36,324 nucleotides of DNA from Phallusia fumigata (taxonomy: Eukaryota; Chordata; Ascidiacea; Phlebobranchia; Ascidiidae). Numbering within the stretch: position 1 is the first letter of the stretch; each line of letters starts with the position of its first letter. Position numbers and translations under genes: made by a program. Shown in pieces: positions 21,186 to 32,000 of the stretch. The notes under the pieces are model-generated. The model saw nothing but the letters and a program-made list of their open reading frames with translations. It had not been told where the DNA came from and did not search any database. The DNA is taken from positions 1-36,324 of the forward strand of contig QXVZ01006626.1 in assembly GCA_008931825.1 (NCBI GenBank), read 5' to 3'.

Positions 21186-23589
21186 AAAAGTTCCATGCTC
21201 TCATCCTACTCACGTCCCTGCGCTCATCCGCTCCCAGTCGCGCTTCTTCAACCCAAGCCGAAGTTCCCCAATGACGTCATCATCGAACGGCGGGAATTTC
21301 CCTATTCCGTGGAACCTTTTTTGTTCTTCACACCCGCCCCGGGGCAGTTTTTTGCCTAACAATCGTCGCAGGTTTTAGTTTTTTTTCGCCTGCAGGTGTT
21401 TCACTTCTAGAAAAGATGTATTGCAAAGCGGCCTTAGCCCACAAATCGACTCGTTGTTCAGTAATAGGTGGCTATCCGGTTCTTACGCGTTTTGTAAGGT
21501 AAACTGGTAAAGGTAGACCTGCCCTTGTGACGTATCGCACATGGTCATGGCCGAAGGTCGCTGGAATTTCGTGAATTTGGAGAAAATTTGGAATGGATTT
21601 CGGCGTTTGGAGAAGCTTAAACAATCAACGATTGTAGGTCAAGAAGTGAAACCGTACTGATGGATTTGAAATTGCTGACGAATTCAGTCTATTATGTTGG
21701 GTTTTGTAGCTGTCTCATGTGTACGCAAGGTCTGTATAAAATATTTAACCTGTAAGGCTATATAATACCTCTCAAATTCATTCCTATCTTCGTACTAACA
21801 TGGACAGAATCAACATCACATAAACAATATTCTATAACTTGGTCTTTTACATTTCCTAAGCATATGCTATTGTTGAAAGATATTGCATGACTGTGACGTA
21901 ATCCCGATATAATTTCTGTATTGCACTGGCTTCTAGTTTGCTCCGAAGTATTCTTGCCTCGTCAGCATATTTCCGGTGACTTTCATCTTTTTGTGCACTA
22001 CAAAATGCCGACTAAAACGTTTGCTTTACAACCAAATATTGCAACTACACAGTTTAACACAATCGTACTCAGCATACACATACACGATCGCCTTTTGATG
22101 CCTGTGACTAACATACGGTCCCATAGCATAATACCGCTATCTAATAGTTTTTTTTGTACTGCGGATAAGGATAACTTCTAAACTGTAAGTACAAAATTAT
22201 TGTTTTGGCTGACTAACGCGTTATGTCGTAAAAGACAACAAGCAAATTCCGATAAATATATAAATTCCTGTTTTTCTCCTTAAATCATTGCTTGTTAGCT
22301 CTGAATTTTAAAAGAAAATACCAAAAAAACTAGTGCCTTAACCACAGATGTTGTTCTTGGACCTACTTTTAAAATAAAAAAAATACTAACAAAAAACTCT
22401 TACCCTATCTATAAGTTTGTTGAGTCGTTACATTTTTTGTGTGTCATGAGTTCATCTGCATCTACTAACAGCTGACGTGACTCAGCAATTTCATCAGGTG
22501 CAATATCATCATTTGCCACTGTCAGTAGTTCTTGGTGTCAATCATTTGCGTGTTTCCAATCGGTAATTTATTTGGAGATGGGCCAAGTTTTAAACAATCA
22601 TAGTACGGTTAAATAACTCCACGTGGGTATCAAATCACAATTCTACATCGTCAACAATATTTCCCGTTTGTAGGCATGAATAAAATATTACTTTAAATAA
22701 ACTACCTATTGGAAACATGCCACTCGTTTATAACCATTTAGTTAAGTGAGATTATGTGATAACTTTTGAATTTATAAAATTGACTCTGAGTAGGTTGCAC
22801 TATAGTGTGATAAGAATCCGAATACTTGAAGGTTTAGGTATATGATGTGTATATAGTTTTTTTTTGTATTACATTCGGACGTCTTCATGCTTATCAATGC
22901 AATGTGCTGGGTGTAAAGAATTCTCCAGCCCTTTTGGTTTCGGAAATCGTTGTTTTGAGAAGGTTATGTTTCAACATAGGCATGCTGTGTTCAATCAACA
23001 TAAACTATCTACTACAACTGTCATTTAACTTCCTAAAATTGAATGCAGACAAGTTACATACCCAAAGCTTGTATTCACTGACTTTTGGGTTTTTTGGTGT
23101 ACCAACGTCCCACCGGTATCTACAAATTAAATTCCTCCTTTTTGTGTGTGGAACGGTGGGCGAAAAATTTGTACCACGTCTCAGTGCCTTGCTTTGTAAG
23201 TTTTACGTTGCGAAGCGTTGGTCCCTATTACTTTCGTTTATCATTCGTTTGCCTTCGCTGACGTGGCGGGCTGTGATTGGTCAGTGTGTGTTGTATCCGT
23301 TTTTGCTGGTAACTGTTGGTCTGCCTCGTTCAGGAATTACTGCATTCGGTGAAATACATTTACACAGGAATATTTCTCGAAATTGAAATGTTATTGGATT
23401 CGGATCCCAAGGCAATGAGTTTATAATGGAGTTTTTTGAAATCGTGATATTGAAACACATTTGGCAAGAATCTTAACGTCTGACCAAAAATGATTCCTAT
23501 TTCTGTTAAGATTTGTAACAGGTTCCCAAAATTTTAAGCCAAATTCAAAGAACTTGTTACGTTTTTTTCCTTTTTAATACACGTAAGGA
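21186..23589. other. SLCO 3' flank, no gene seen
   Basis: It presumably begins with the SLCO 3' UTR. No AATAAA is obvious in the first kilobase; AATAAA-like runs occur near 22373 and 22678. A long open frame at 22847-23386 has a non-ATG start and no recognisable domain, so it is not called. Confidence 0.45.
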
Positions 23590-23671
23590 CAGTGGTTCCT
23601 ATTCTTTTTTATTACATGAACCTCTTGCACCGATATATAACGCTACAAAGTTCCCCCGGTTAGAACCACGG
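23590..23671. mobile_element. Very short hAT-like remnant, CAGTGGTTCCC family
   Basis: CAGTGGTTCCTATTC at the left and CCGGTTAGAACCAC at the right form inverted ends about 80 bp apart. The body keeps only fragments of the family sequence. No convincing TSD. Confidence 0.45.
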
Positions 23672-23866
23672 GTTTAGGCAATGACATGTAATTTACTGGT
23701 TAAACTGAATTGAGGTCGGCTTTTGCAACAAGCGATGCAAGTATAATTACCACAAAAATATAAAGAGCAAAAAAGAAACTTTGCTACACAAAAAATAAGC
23801 AACATTAGCACTCTATACGTGCGCAGTGTACCAAAATAAAGCTTTTGTACTGGATAAATATGGAGC

Positions 23867-24382
23867 CAGTGTTTCATACCGGAACGGAACGAAAAGAAAT
23901 AACGTTATTCGGTCTGGGCAATTTATTTATTTCGGTATTTCGTTCCGGTACCGATATTTTTATTTCGTTCCGGTCTGACCGAAACAAAATTATAACGGTA
24001 TTTTTTCGGTATTTCGGTCTGTGTTTCTCGTCAAATCTAATTAACTGCAGTGTAAATAAGCTCTTAACCGAACAAAGTAAGCAAGTTGCAACACGAAAAG
24101 GTTGTTGTTTGGTGGTTATTACGTCACATAACATTTAACATCAATGATCAAACAGATGACTCCAAACAAACATTATCGGAGCATATATCGTTAGGTATCA
24201 AACAAAATTCCAAGCAACTCTTCCGGGTTATATGTCAAGACCGAAATACCGGAATAAAAAATAGCGGTATTTCGTTCCGTTCCGGTATTTTGATTTGTTT
24301 TTATTTCGTTCCGGTAATTTGACCAAAATTTATTTATTTCGTTCCGGTATTTCGTTCCGTTCCGTTCCGGTATGAAACACTG
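23867..24382. mobile_element. hAT-like MITE with perfect 8-bp TSD TATGGAGC
   Basis: The terminal inverted repeats read CAGTGTTTCATACCGGAACG on the left and its complement, with one extra repeat unit, on the right. The target duplication TATGGAGC is exact at 23859-23866 and 24383-24390. The interior is rich in short TTCGTTCCGGTA-type repeats in both orientations. Total length is 516 bp. ORFs inside are by-products of the repeats; no transposase is seen. Confidence 0.9.
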
Positions 24383-24582
24383 TATGGAGCAGGGACTTTC
24401 TCAAGCCGCTGGCCCAAACCAAGATAAGCGAGGTATCAGCGGGCCATACTAATTTTCTATTTACGATTCCGTCCACTTTACTGTTTAGGATGTTAACAAA
24501 AACATTTATTTGCACATGCGCCCAAATAAAATTAGACACGGCTTTTCATACTCATACAATTAGATTGTTTCTCATTAGTAGG

Positions 24583-24949
24583 TAGGGTTCCCAACTTTGT
24601 TAGGCTACAATAAAGAACATAAAAATCTAATTGATAATTTTTCACATCTCGAAAACACTTGCAATAATTATTTCGATCTTATAATAACGTGAAATATTAG
24701 CACTATTATTACAACTTTTCTAAAATAGATATTTTGTGATAACAAATTACGGCGTTTTTGTGAAGAACGTCCTCACCACCATATTGTATAAAACGCCATA
24801 TTTGTTTTGGTTTTCTGTGAGTCTCATTTTTGAAATTGAACTACCAGTCAAAACGATTTCAAAAACGGACAAATAGTGTTTCTTCAAATCTTTACAGAGG
24901 AAAAGGACAAATAGAGCTGAATTGAAACAAAGGACGGTTGGCAACCCTA
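24583..24949. mobile_element. hAT-like MITE with perfect 8-bp TSD TTAGTAGG
   Basis: It starts TAGGGTTCCCAAC and ends GTTGGCAACCCTA. TTAGTAGG is duplicated exactly at 24575-24582 and 24950-24957. At 367 bp it has no transposase. It lies just downstream of the first DUF3605-like gene's 3' end. Confidence 0.85.
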
Positions 24950-25086
24950 TTAGTAGGTAATTTGTAAAGAACCTGCGCGAACGATAGTTTTGCTTGGCGT
25001 GGCGGATTTGGCCCCCCCCGCGGGCAGTAGGTTGCCGACCTCCTAAATTCTTTCTAAGGAACCCCGAAAGATTAAACATTTAAACA

Positions 25087-26235
25087 TCACGTTGTCAAAA
25101 TGGACTTCTCCTCAAACTCCTCAATCTTTATGTAAAGCATACCAAGCTTTCGTGGGCGCACTATCACCTGGAAATGGTGCGTGTCGGGGATGGACTTCAG
25201 TTTTTGAGGGGTGTCAAAGATGATTATGTCATGTTTTTCGCGTGGAAAGTACATTTCCACAACCGCCTTGCACTCCTCGGCACTTAAATACTTGGTAGTC
25301 CACAGACAGTAGTGCAGCATGTCGGCTTCGAGGTAATAAGGGTAGTTGTTGCGGCAAAAAGTCATCGTTGGACCTGTATGTGTAAAGTGAACGCTGAGTT
25401 AGACTTGTGGGTTTTGTTTTTGGTGTTCGTACACTTTGGAATAGTTTGTATTGTGTAATTCATAATTCACAGCATCAAAAAGGATTCGCACTATACCTAT
25501 AAGATGTTTACATACACTATATATGCATGTGGAACCATATCGGAATAGCATAAGTCTGGACATAAATGACATTCGAAAGTTTTGCAAAGTTTGTAATCTA
25601 GTAGCAACCAAAATGCCCATTGAACTTCTAGCAAATACTTATTTTCCTTAGGAATTCCTTTTTGCATTTTAATGCTATCCGAACGTATATCTTTAGTTGC
25701 ATCAAAACTAACTTACAGATATCTTCGTCATCCACGTATTTCACTATCCTCGTTTTCCCTTTTGAACCTGTCAGTTCCTTGGTTTTGTACGGACAGTGGA
25801 AGAAAGTGTATTTGCAGAAACTGTCCAAACTTTCCCATTCCCGCTTAGTTTCCCGTGCATCCTTTGCGTACTTGTAAAGGCCCTCTTCGGACCTAAAACC
25901 AATGTTTTAATAAGTTAAATCGGTTTCGTTCAGGGAAACTTCATCTCAGAAGGAAAGCCAGATCCAAAAGTTATGGTAAAGTACCTTTAGGTAATAACCC
26001 TTAAAAATTTCCAATAGATGTCGCTACGCCCAAATATTTTATTACATTCAAAGGGCTGTCCTGTACATTATGTTACAGACACCAGAAACGGCAATTTAAA
26101 GCTTAATGTTTTGACAAACCTTTTGAAATCAAAATCGGGTTCGCTGAGTAGATTTAAAACCATTTCCCAACTGTATCTCACTGTTGTAATGTTGCCAATA
26201 ACTTCGTTCAGAACGTTGCGGTCGAAACCATTCAT
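25087..26235 (-). CDS. DUF3605-like protein A, three exons
   Basis: Exons on the minus strand: 26235-26120, 25892-25717, 25373-25087, joined in frame to give 192 residues and a TGA stop. The start is the first ATG after an in-frame TAG. Similarity to the uncharacterised DUF3605 family, best known from fungi, is by eye: an N-terminal SWEMVLNLL element, a helical REWESLDSFCKYTF segment (about 60-75), NNYPYYLEADMLHYCLW (about 104-120, compare fungal NDWPYGxEPGIxHLVVW), and LKSIPDTHHFQVIVRP near 155 (compare KSVPxxEHxHVLVR). No signal peptide or TM segment is visible. Exon 1 has a weaker donor (GTTTGT) and is less certain. The gene converges with SLCO and has the same intron phases as the paralog at 29439. 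Confidence 0.75.
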
Positions 26236-26329
26236 TCTACGAGGTTTGATCAATCCAGTCGAATGGCAAAGGTCATTTACAGAAAGTAAACCATTTAAAA
26301 TATAGCTCTACAAAAGTGATGGTAAGTTA

Positions 26330-27989
26330 AACCCTATTTCTGTAAGAAAACATGATCCAAAAACAGATTAGCATGCAATAAGAGCTTAAAAAACTAGCAT
26401 GCTTGAGACTGTCCTTTTTATACGGGTTTGCAGCTGATTTTCCTATTTAGACTGTTTTTGTTTAAAACATCCACGCCTAACATACAAAGTTTGCCTTTAA
26501 TTTACACAAATCTGTCCCTTATCATAGGGTGTTTTTCTGACCCCTGACCCAAAGTACTGAAGTGACTGGTGCATATGCAGGCACTAGATCAGCGCACCGG
26601 AAGTCTGTGTTCACAATGCTCAGCTAACAAACTATAAAATTTTCACGCTTTAACTGGCTGCAAGGGAGAACATTTCGACCAAAGTCTGAAGCCAGACAAC
26701 GCAGTAAGAGGAGAGACTGACCTTGCGCTGGGCCCGTGGCATTTGCGACATTGTTTATTTAGCACTCGGCGTGTACTTATGTTTCTATTAATCTTTTGCT
26801 GTTGGTTCTTGATTTCGGCCATTGTTGTCCAAATAGTTACGGAGGCCCTATCTACACAGAAGGATGCAAACATTCAATTTACCAGATTGTTTTCAATGTT
26901 AATTTTACCGCTGCGATTGGTATAGCCAAGTGAAATAAGCTCTTGACCTTTATAATCTGCTGAATATTATTTCTTGATCCTTTCTTAAATATTTCCAATC
27001 AAACAAAACTAAAAATTGAACTTCGGTTATGTACCTGCTTGTTAGTCGTTTACCGTCTATCGGGCATTTACCAATTTTTCAACCAAGCAAATATATCAGC
27101 TTAACTAATAGTTTCGGATACAAGTCGGTAAAATTGACTTTCAGCACGAAGAACAAATTTGTATAATTGTTTGACTAACTGTCAGTCTAACAAGCCTTTT
27201 GTTTTAAGGTCTTTATACTGTGGAGCATATCTGTTCTTACAACTGACAAAATATCTATTTTGACATTTGAATTTGCTAGTGTTCGTTGCTGTTGACGCAC
27301 AGTTCGCAGAAATACGCGAAACTGTCGCACACACCACACAGGAAGTTCTAAACGACGTTGTCGTTTGCACCAGGGAAGCGACAAAACCGCACGATTCTGA
27401 GAGGAAGTAAAGTCCGGCTGTTCAATTAGCCTACGTGTAGAGTTTATCCGTACCCAGCTCCAGATTTTCAAGTTTTGTGTAGTTGCACCTGCCAACCCTA
27501 ACAGATGATTTACTAAAAATTAGAGGAACTTATGAAAATGCAATATGTTAAAACAATGCTGTCGCGGTAAAGATAGACTTGATCACTACGGTCTATTCGC
27601 GACAGTCGCTGTATGCCACAATGTTGTTAGCTCACTTTTTTGGCTGAGTCTCTGGCCATCCTGTAGTCAATTTGAGGACTGTGTTTCGTGTATTCTAAAC
27701 ACACTGCATTGTAAACTGCCTGTTTGACGCCTGCCAGAATATCCTTTTTCGCATATTCCTCTATCCCACTGTTAGTAAGCTTAAGTAGTTTTGCCGGAAT
27801 TGTTAAAAAAGACAGCTTTTTATTTCTGCCCTAACGGATTCGGTGTCGTATATCATTGCTGACAAGTCACAATACAAGTGAACTTGGATATGAATATGAA
27901 ACTAACCACCAAGTAAGTGAGCACTCACACTGAAAGTGGGTTACCTCTGGAGCCAAACTACAGCTTGAAGGCTTGGTGTGTGACTTTGC
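26330..27989. other. Upstream flank of DUF3605-like gene A, nothing recognised
   Basis: AT-rich DNA between the 5' end of gene A and the plus-strand ORF at 27990. Short open frames occur on both strands (for example 27187-27495 minus) without domains or splice support. The promoter of gene A should lie in its first few hundred bases, but no motif stands out. Confidence 0.4.
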
Positions 27990-28376
27990 ATGGCTCCAGA
28001 CACTGGATATGACTCAACATCAGTATACTGGCGTAAGATACTTCTGCCCGTTTCAAACATTGCCAAAACGTATTCTAAAGTTCGACAGCTGAAAAACGGT
28101 ATTTGTATAAGTGTGGTTATTCTGCTATTACTCTACCTGAGGCCCGAAGATGATACGGAGTCGAATCAGAACCTCCCTACCAAGCATTCTGTTCCATCAA
28201 AAACCTCATCTTTTACTCTGTCCAACCGAACGCGATATCTAAAACTGCGGCTAGATTTCGTTCGTAGGCAGTTATCCCGTGCAGGAAAACCAATGGACTT
28301 TGACGCCGACTATACAGACTATAGCCAAAACGTTTCCATAAACGTAAAAAGCTTAACAGCAACAGAAATCGCTTAG
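27990..28376 (+). CDS. Putative small type II membrane protein
   Basis: Uninterrupted reading frame of 128 codons, ATG to TAG, on the plus strand between the two minus-strand DUF3605-like genes. Visible: a basic cytoplasmic-like N-terminus with 8 K/R in the first 35 residues, one hydrophobic segment GICISVVILLLLYL (about 37-50), then a hydrophilic region with N-glycosylation sequons NRT and NVS and a basic TRYLKLRLDFVRRQLSR stretch. This is the layout of Golgi glycosyl- or sulfotransferase N-termini, but no catalytic domain follows. A possible donor (AAC/GTAAAAAG near 28343) could make it a first exon. Coding status is unproven. Confidence 0.4.
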   Translation: MAPDTGYDSTSVYWRKILLPVSNIAKTYSKVRQLKNGICISVVILLLLYLRPEDDTESNQNLPTKHSVPSKTSSFTLSNRTRYLKLRLDFVRRQLSRAGKPMDFDADYTDYSQNVSINVKSLTATEIA

Positions 28377-29438
28377 ATGTAGCACTTAACAGTTAACAGT
28401 TTTGCTTACCGCTACTTGCAGTTTTAGAGATTTATTTGAGCTTTTGTACATGGTTTCATTAGGACTGATCCATATGGTTTATCTGAAATTGCCAACACCA
28501 GAACGGAAAACATTATTTTTGCTGCAACTTTGTTTTACATTACAACCAATAGTTGCTTAAAGGAGTATACCGGGACGATTTCGGTTTAAATCTTCGTCCA
28601 GTTGAATTAAATTCCCACTGCATAAACAACCCACTAATATTTTAGTGTGGTTATTTGACCATCATGTGAATTTAACATGGATGTCTTGCTTTCATATGTT
28701 CTAACACAAGGTTTTAAGCGTCTCGTTTCGTCTGTAATTCATAGGAAGTGCATTAGTATGTGTGTTGACTTGTTTTGTTACAACATAAACTTTACAACAA
28801 CAGTTAGCAAACTGATTGAACACTAGATAGCGGAATTATCGGGAATTATAAGGTGTTTTACTGATTTATTTTCCCAGCGAAAGGAAGAAAACGGAATTCG
28901 ATGTCTGTTACGTGATGGATGCGCTAAGTGCAATGGAACTGCGCCCATTTAGCGATAAAAAACAAAAATTTTGGGTTTAGGAAGTTTATTGGCATATAAG
29001 CTTACTTGGCTTGTCATAAATGATCCACTAAGAGTGCCCGGGGTTGCCGACCCCTTGGGGCATCAAAGAAGACCGAGTTATTTTTGTCGAGCAGTACGAA
29101 CATACAACCCTTGCAGGGTTTAAACCAAAATTCTCCAAAGCCGTTGTTTTTTTAGATAGGGTATATTTCCAGTAGGTAAGCAAACATAAGCAATGTTCGA
29201 GAACAATCAAACTAAAGAATTAAAAAGACATTTTAAATGGTTCTCTTCCTCACAGTGTTATCATCCGAACGATAGGCTTTCATATCCCCATAGCCCTCAT
29301 GAATCGGTACAGGTTGTTGGTTGAAACCCTTCGGGATCTTTTAACAGCAGACCATACGATGTTTGTTGTATTTTTTTACGGGTACAAAAGAACAAAATTC
29401 AAACATGAATAAATAAAAGCTATAACAAATAAAATATC
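28377..29438. other. Intergenic between plus ORF and DUF3605-like gene B
   Basis: Convergent 3' flanks of the plus-strand ORF and gene B. A GGGGTTGCCGACCCC palindrome at about 29040 may be a transposon-end remnant, but no partner end or TSD was found. No coding sequence supported. Confidence 0.4.
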
Positions 29439-30872
29439 TTATAGTGACGCACGTATGACGTGCGGTGACGTCACGATGCTCGGCCGCGTTCGAACGTAAA
29501 GATGTGAATGCGCGACAGTTTTCACGGATTTGTTTCTTTTCAAATTTTCAAAAAGTAAAAATTCGTAGCGCGACGGAGGGAAAGTCCCTTCAATGACACT
29601 GACGTACGATGACGTTGGTTGGCTTCCAGCTGCCCAAACCGTGTAGTGACCGATGTCGTCTGTGAGGTTGTAAGGAAAGTCGTTTTTCACAAGGGCGATT
29701 TGACGCCCTAAAAATGAAAGTGTGTTGTTGAATGTCTGAATCAAGTTTGCTTTATAAACTACTATAAAAAACATGTTTAAAACTGTGTTAAAAGAGCTGA
29801 ACACCGTAAACCTTGGTGTTTTACAACTCTAATGCGAAAAAACAAGCCCACAATAGGCACAAAATTGTAACTCTTTAATTGAGTAAAGCTTATATATTCC
29901 TATGATTATACCGTTATCATTTACTTTGTACTTTGCGTGACAACTAATTTATCTTTTTGTTTTTTTTTGTCTCGCGATCGGACAAAAACGTAATTCGAAA
30001 TTTTAGTGTACGCGCTCTAGAACATTTAGAGTTCGCATAAAACAAGTTTACGATTTTTTTAGCAAACTGAAAAAGCCCTTTACCTGGCGTTGCATCTTCT
30101 GTTACAGTGTTTATCATTCGAGTCGCTTTCCCATTTGTCCCCCCCTGTGTTTTGGTGATGTAATCGTATCCAAGAAAGCGGTGTTTGCAGTAACTGTCCA
30201 CTGAGTCCCAATCCGATTTAATCCTGTTCAAAGCATTTCTGTAGATCCTTGCACTCTCGGGTGACCTATGACCAAAAAGTCAAACTTTGTGTTGAGTTTA
30301 TTGGAAATGGTTTGTGGAAAAGTTAATTGTGTATGACCTTGTTAAAGAGAAGAAGTGGACCAAATTAGCTCTGTTGCATGTATTTTATTGTCATACCGTA
30401 TAGCCCTGGTTGTCACTCAGGTAAAAAGCACTAAAAGCACAACAATTTATAGTATTGATCAAGATGGACGTAATTTATGACTGTGCTATGACGTCATAAT
30501 TATCTCTTTCATGTCATATTTGCCATTCGCTGTGGCAAAGTCAAATACCAAACTTAAGTAAACGTTATTTTACCCAAATTTTAGGCAACTGTTGACAAAG
30601 TTGTAGGCGAATGACCAGCATACATGCCAATGGCAACTTTATCTCAATATTTCATTTCCTTACCTTCCGAAAAGTAGTTCACCGGCATCCAGCTTGTGTT
30701 TAGCTTCATCCCATGAGCAGGGGATAGTAGATACTAACATCCCATGCTCGTCTCTGTAAAGTTCCGGCTTATGGGGCATTACATTTTGCTTGTGCCTCTT
30801 TGTATTGTTTACAGCTTTCGACGCATTGTCAGCTCCCTCTGTGACGGCATATCCGATATTGTGATGTAACAT
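29439..30872 (-). CDS. DUF3605-like protein B, three exons
   Basis: Exons on the minus strand: 30872-30664, 30265-30084, 29707-29439, giving 219 residues and a TAA stop. Donors are GTAAGG and GTAAAG; acceptors are CATAG and TTTTTAG. The ATG at 30872 is the first after an in-frame TAG. Motifs parallel protein A: IPCSWDEAKHKLDAGELLF (about 50-68), RSPESARIYR then SDWDSVDSYCKHRFLGYDY, NDFPYNLTDDIGHYTVW, and KSVKTVAHSHLYVR. The two introns fall at equivalent places and phases in both genes, so they arose by duplication. B has a longer, lysine- and asparagine-rich N-terminus. Function unknown; probably a soluble protein. Confidence 0.8.
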
Positions 30873-31755
30873 GACTGCTGACGTTATGACCTTATTGAGC
30901 TAATGGCAGTGCTTAAGCAGTGTATAGAATTAAATTACAACAAATTCTAAAAAAGTAAAAACCAATTTTGAACTTCTGTTGAAAACAAGCGAATTTGTTG
31001 CACAAAACATGTACATGTTAACGAACGTTGATCTTCATACATGTTGTACTGGCACAATCGCAGTATATATACTTTTCGAAGCTGTTACGGCAATAAAGAC
31101 AACTAAACTGAACAGGTTATCAATACGCACAACACCTTTAATATCTCAGCAACCGAGAGCACTAACAGGTACTTTCCCATCTGGCCTGACAACGTTACAG
31201 AAACCAGCGCAATCTCGAATTGTTGCGCTACCACGCCCTCGCCACGCCAGTTATCTAACACTTCACGACAGCGCGTGACCAAAAGTGTTGTTCATTATCT
31301 TGCGGATTTCTTGTTTAGTTGTTCCCAACTGCTACAAAGTTAAGATTCTGTAGCTTTTTGGTAATAACTGATTTAGATGAGCACCTTTTGTGATGAAACT
31401 AGCCAAACTTTGTCACATGAACAAAACAAACTGCCAATTACGCGATAACTGTGAACAACAAACCCACATTTGCCAAACCCTTTAGGTCATTCTTTAAACA
31501 CTGTTAAGAACCGATTATTGCTAAAACTGTTTACAGTATGATTAAAAGGTCAAAAAAATTCACAGTTAAAGCAAGCCCATTTACCCGTTTTCTGATTTTC
31601 ATTTTTCCTGATATTAAGGATGATATAATCGTACCTACCCCTATTTAAATTTTTGATACATAGACGTCTGAAATAAATACTTTATCCTTGTCAAACACGG
31701 TTCTACCAATACGCACTGCAAAGTAGTTCTGCCTGTCTGTCGTGAAACCTCGTTG

Positions 31756-31764
31756 TATAAATAG
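31756..31764 (+). promoter_or_regulatory. TATA box upstream of small ORF
   Basis: TATAAATAG lies 68 bp upstream of an ATG at 31824. It is unchanged in the other haplotype copy (33432-33440), although nearby bases vary. A start site near 31785-31790 would be expected. Confidence 0.4.
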
Positions 31765-31823
31765 GTTGAAATAAGGGGAAATACCCTCAAAGCTGACTCA
31801 TCACGCATCACCTCGTCTGAACA

Positions 31824-32000
31824 ATGACAAAGCGAAGAAAAATCCCGAAAATCCTTTTATATTGTTGGCCACAATCACAAGAAACCACATGCAAAGCGTC
31901 AGAATCTGTTCCTGTATACCAAACGCGGCCCAGCTATTGTAAAGCAACAACCCACGCTACTGCTTTTCTCATCAACTCATCGCGACCGTACGGTTCCTGA
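31824..32000 (+). CDS. Small ORF behind a TATA box, 58 codons, unknown
   Basis: It begins MTKRRKIPKILLYCWPQSQE and ends SSRPYGS. No domain, signal peptide or TM helix is recognised, and the product is basic. In the other haplotype (33500-33679) the frame stays open with a 3-bp in-frame indel (VY to VIN), one replacement (C to R) and a synonymous change. That is compatible with coding, but the ORF is short enough to arise by chance. Confidence 0.25.
   Translation: MTKRRKIPKILLYCWPQSQETTCKASESVPVYQTRPSYCKATTHATAFLINSSRPYGS

Noticed and set aside
22847..23386. Longest open frame in the window (179 codons, plus strand).
   Set aside because: It starts at GTG, is rich in F, L and C from T-rich DNA, and shows no domain, signal or splice context.
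30979..31278. 99-codon frame present in both copies of the haplotype block.
   Set aside because: Differences between copies are not biased to synonymous positions and the ends differ; no domain recognised.
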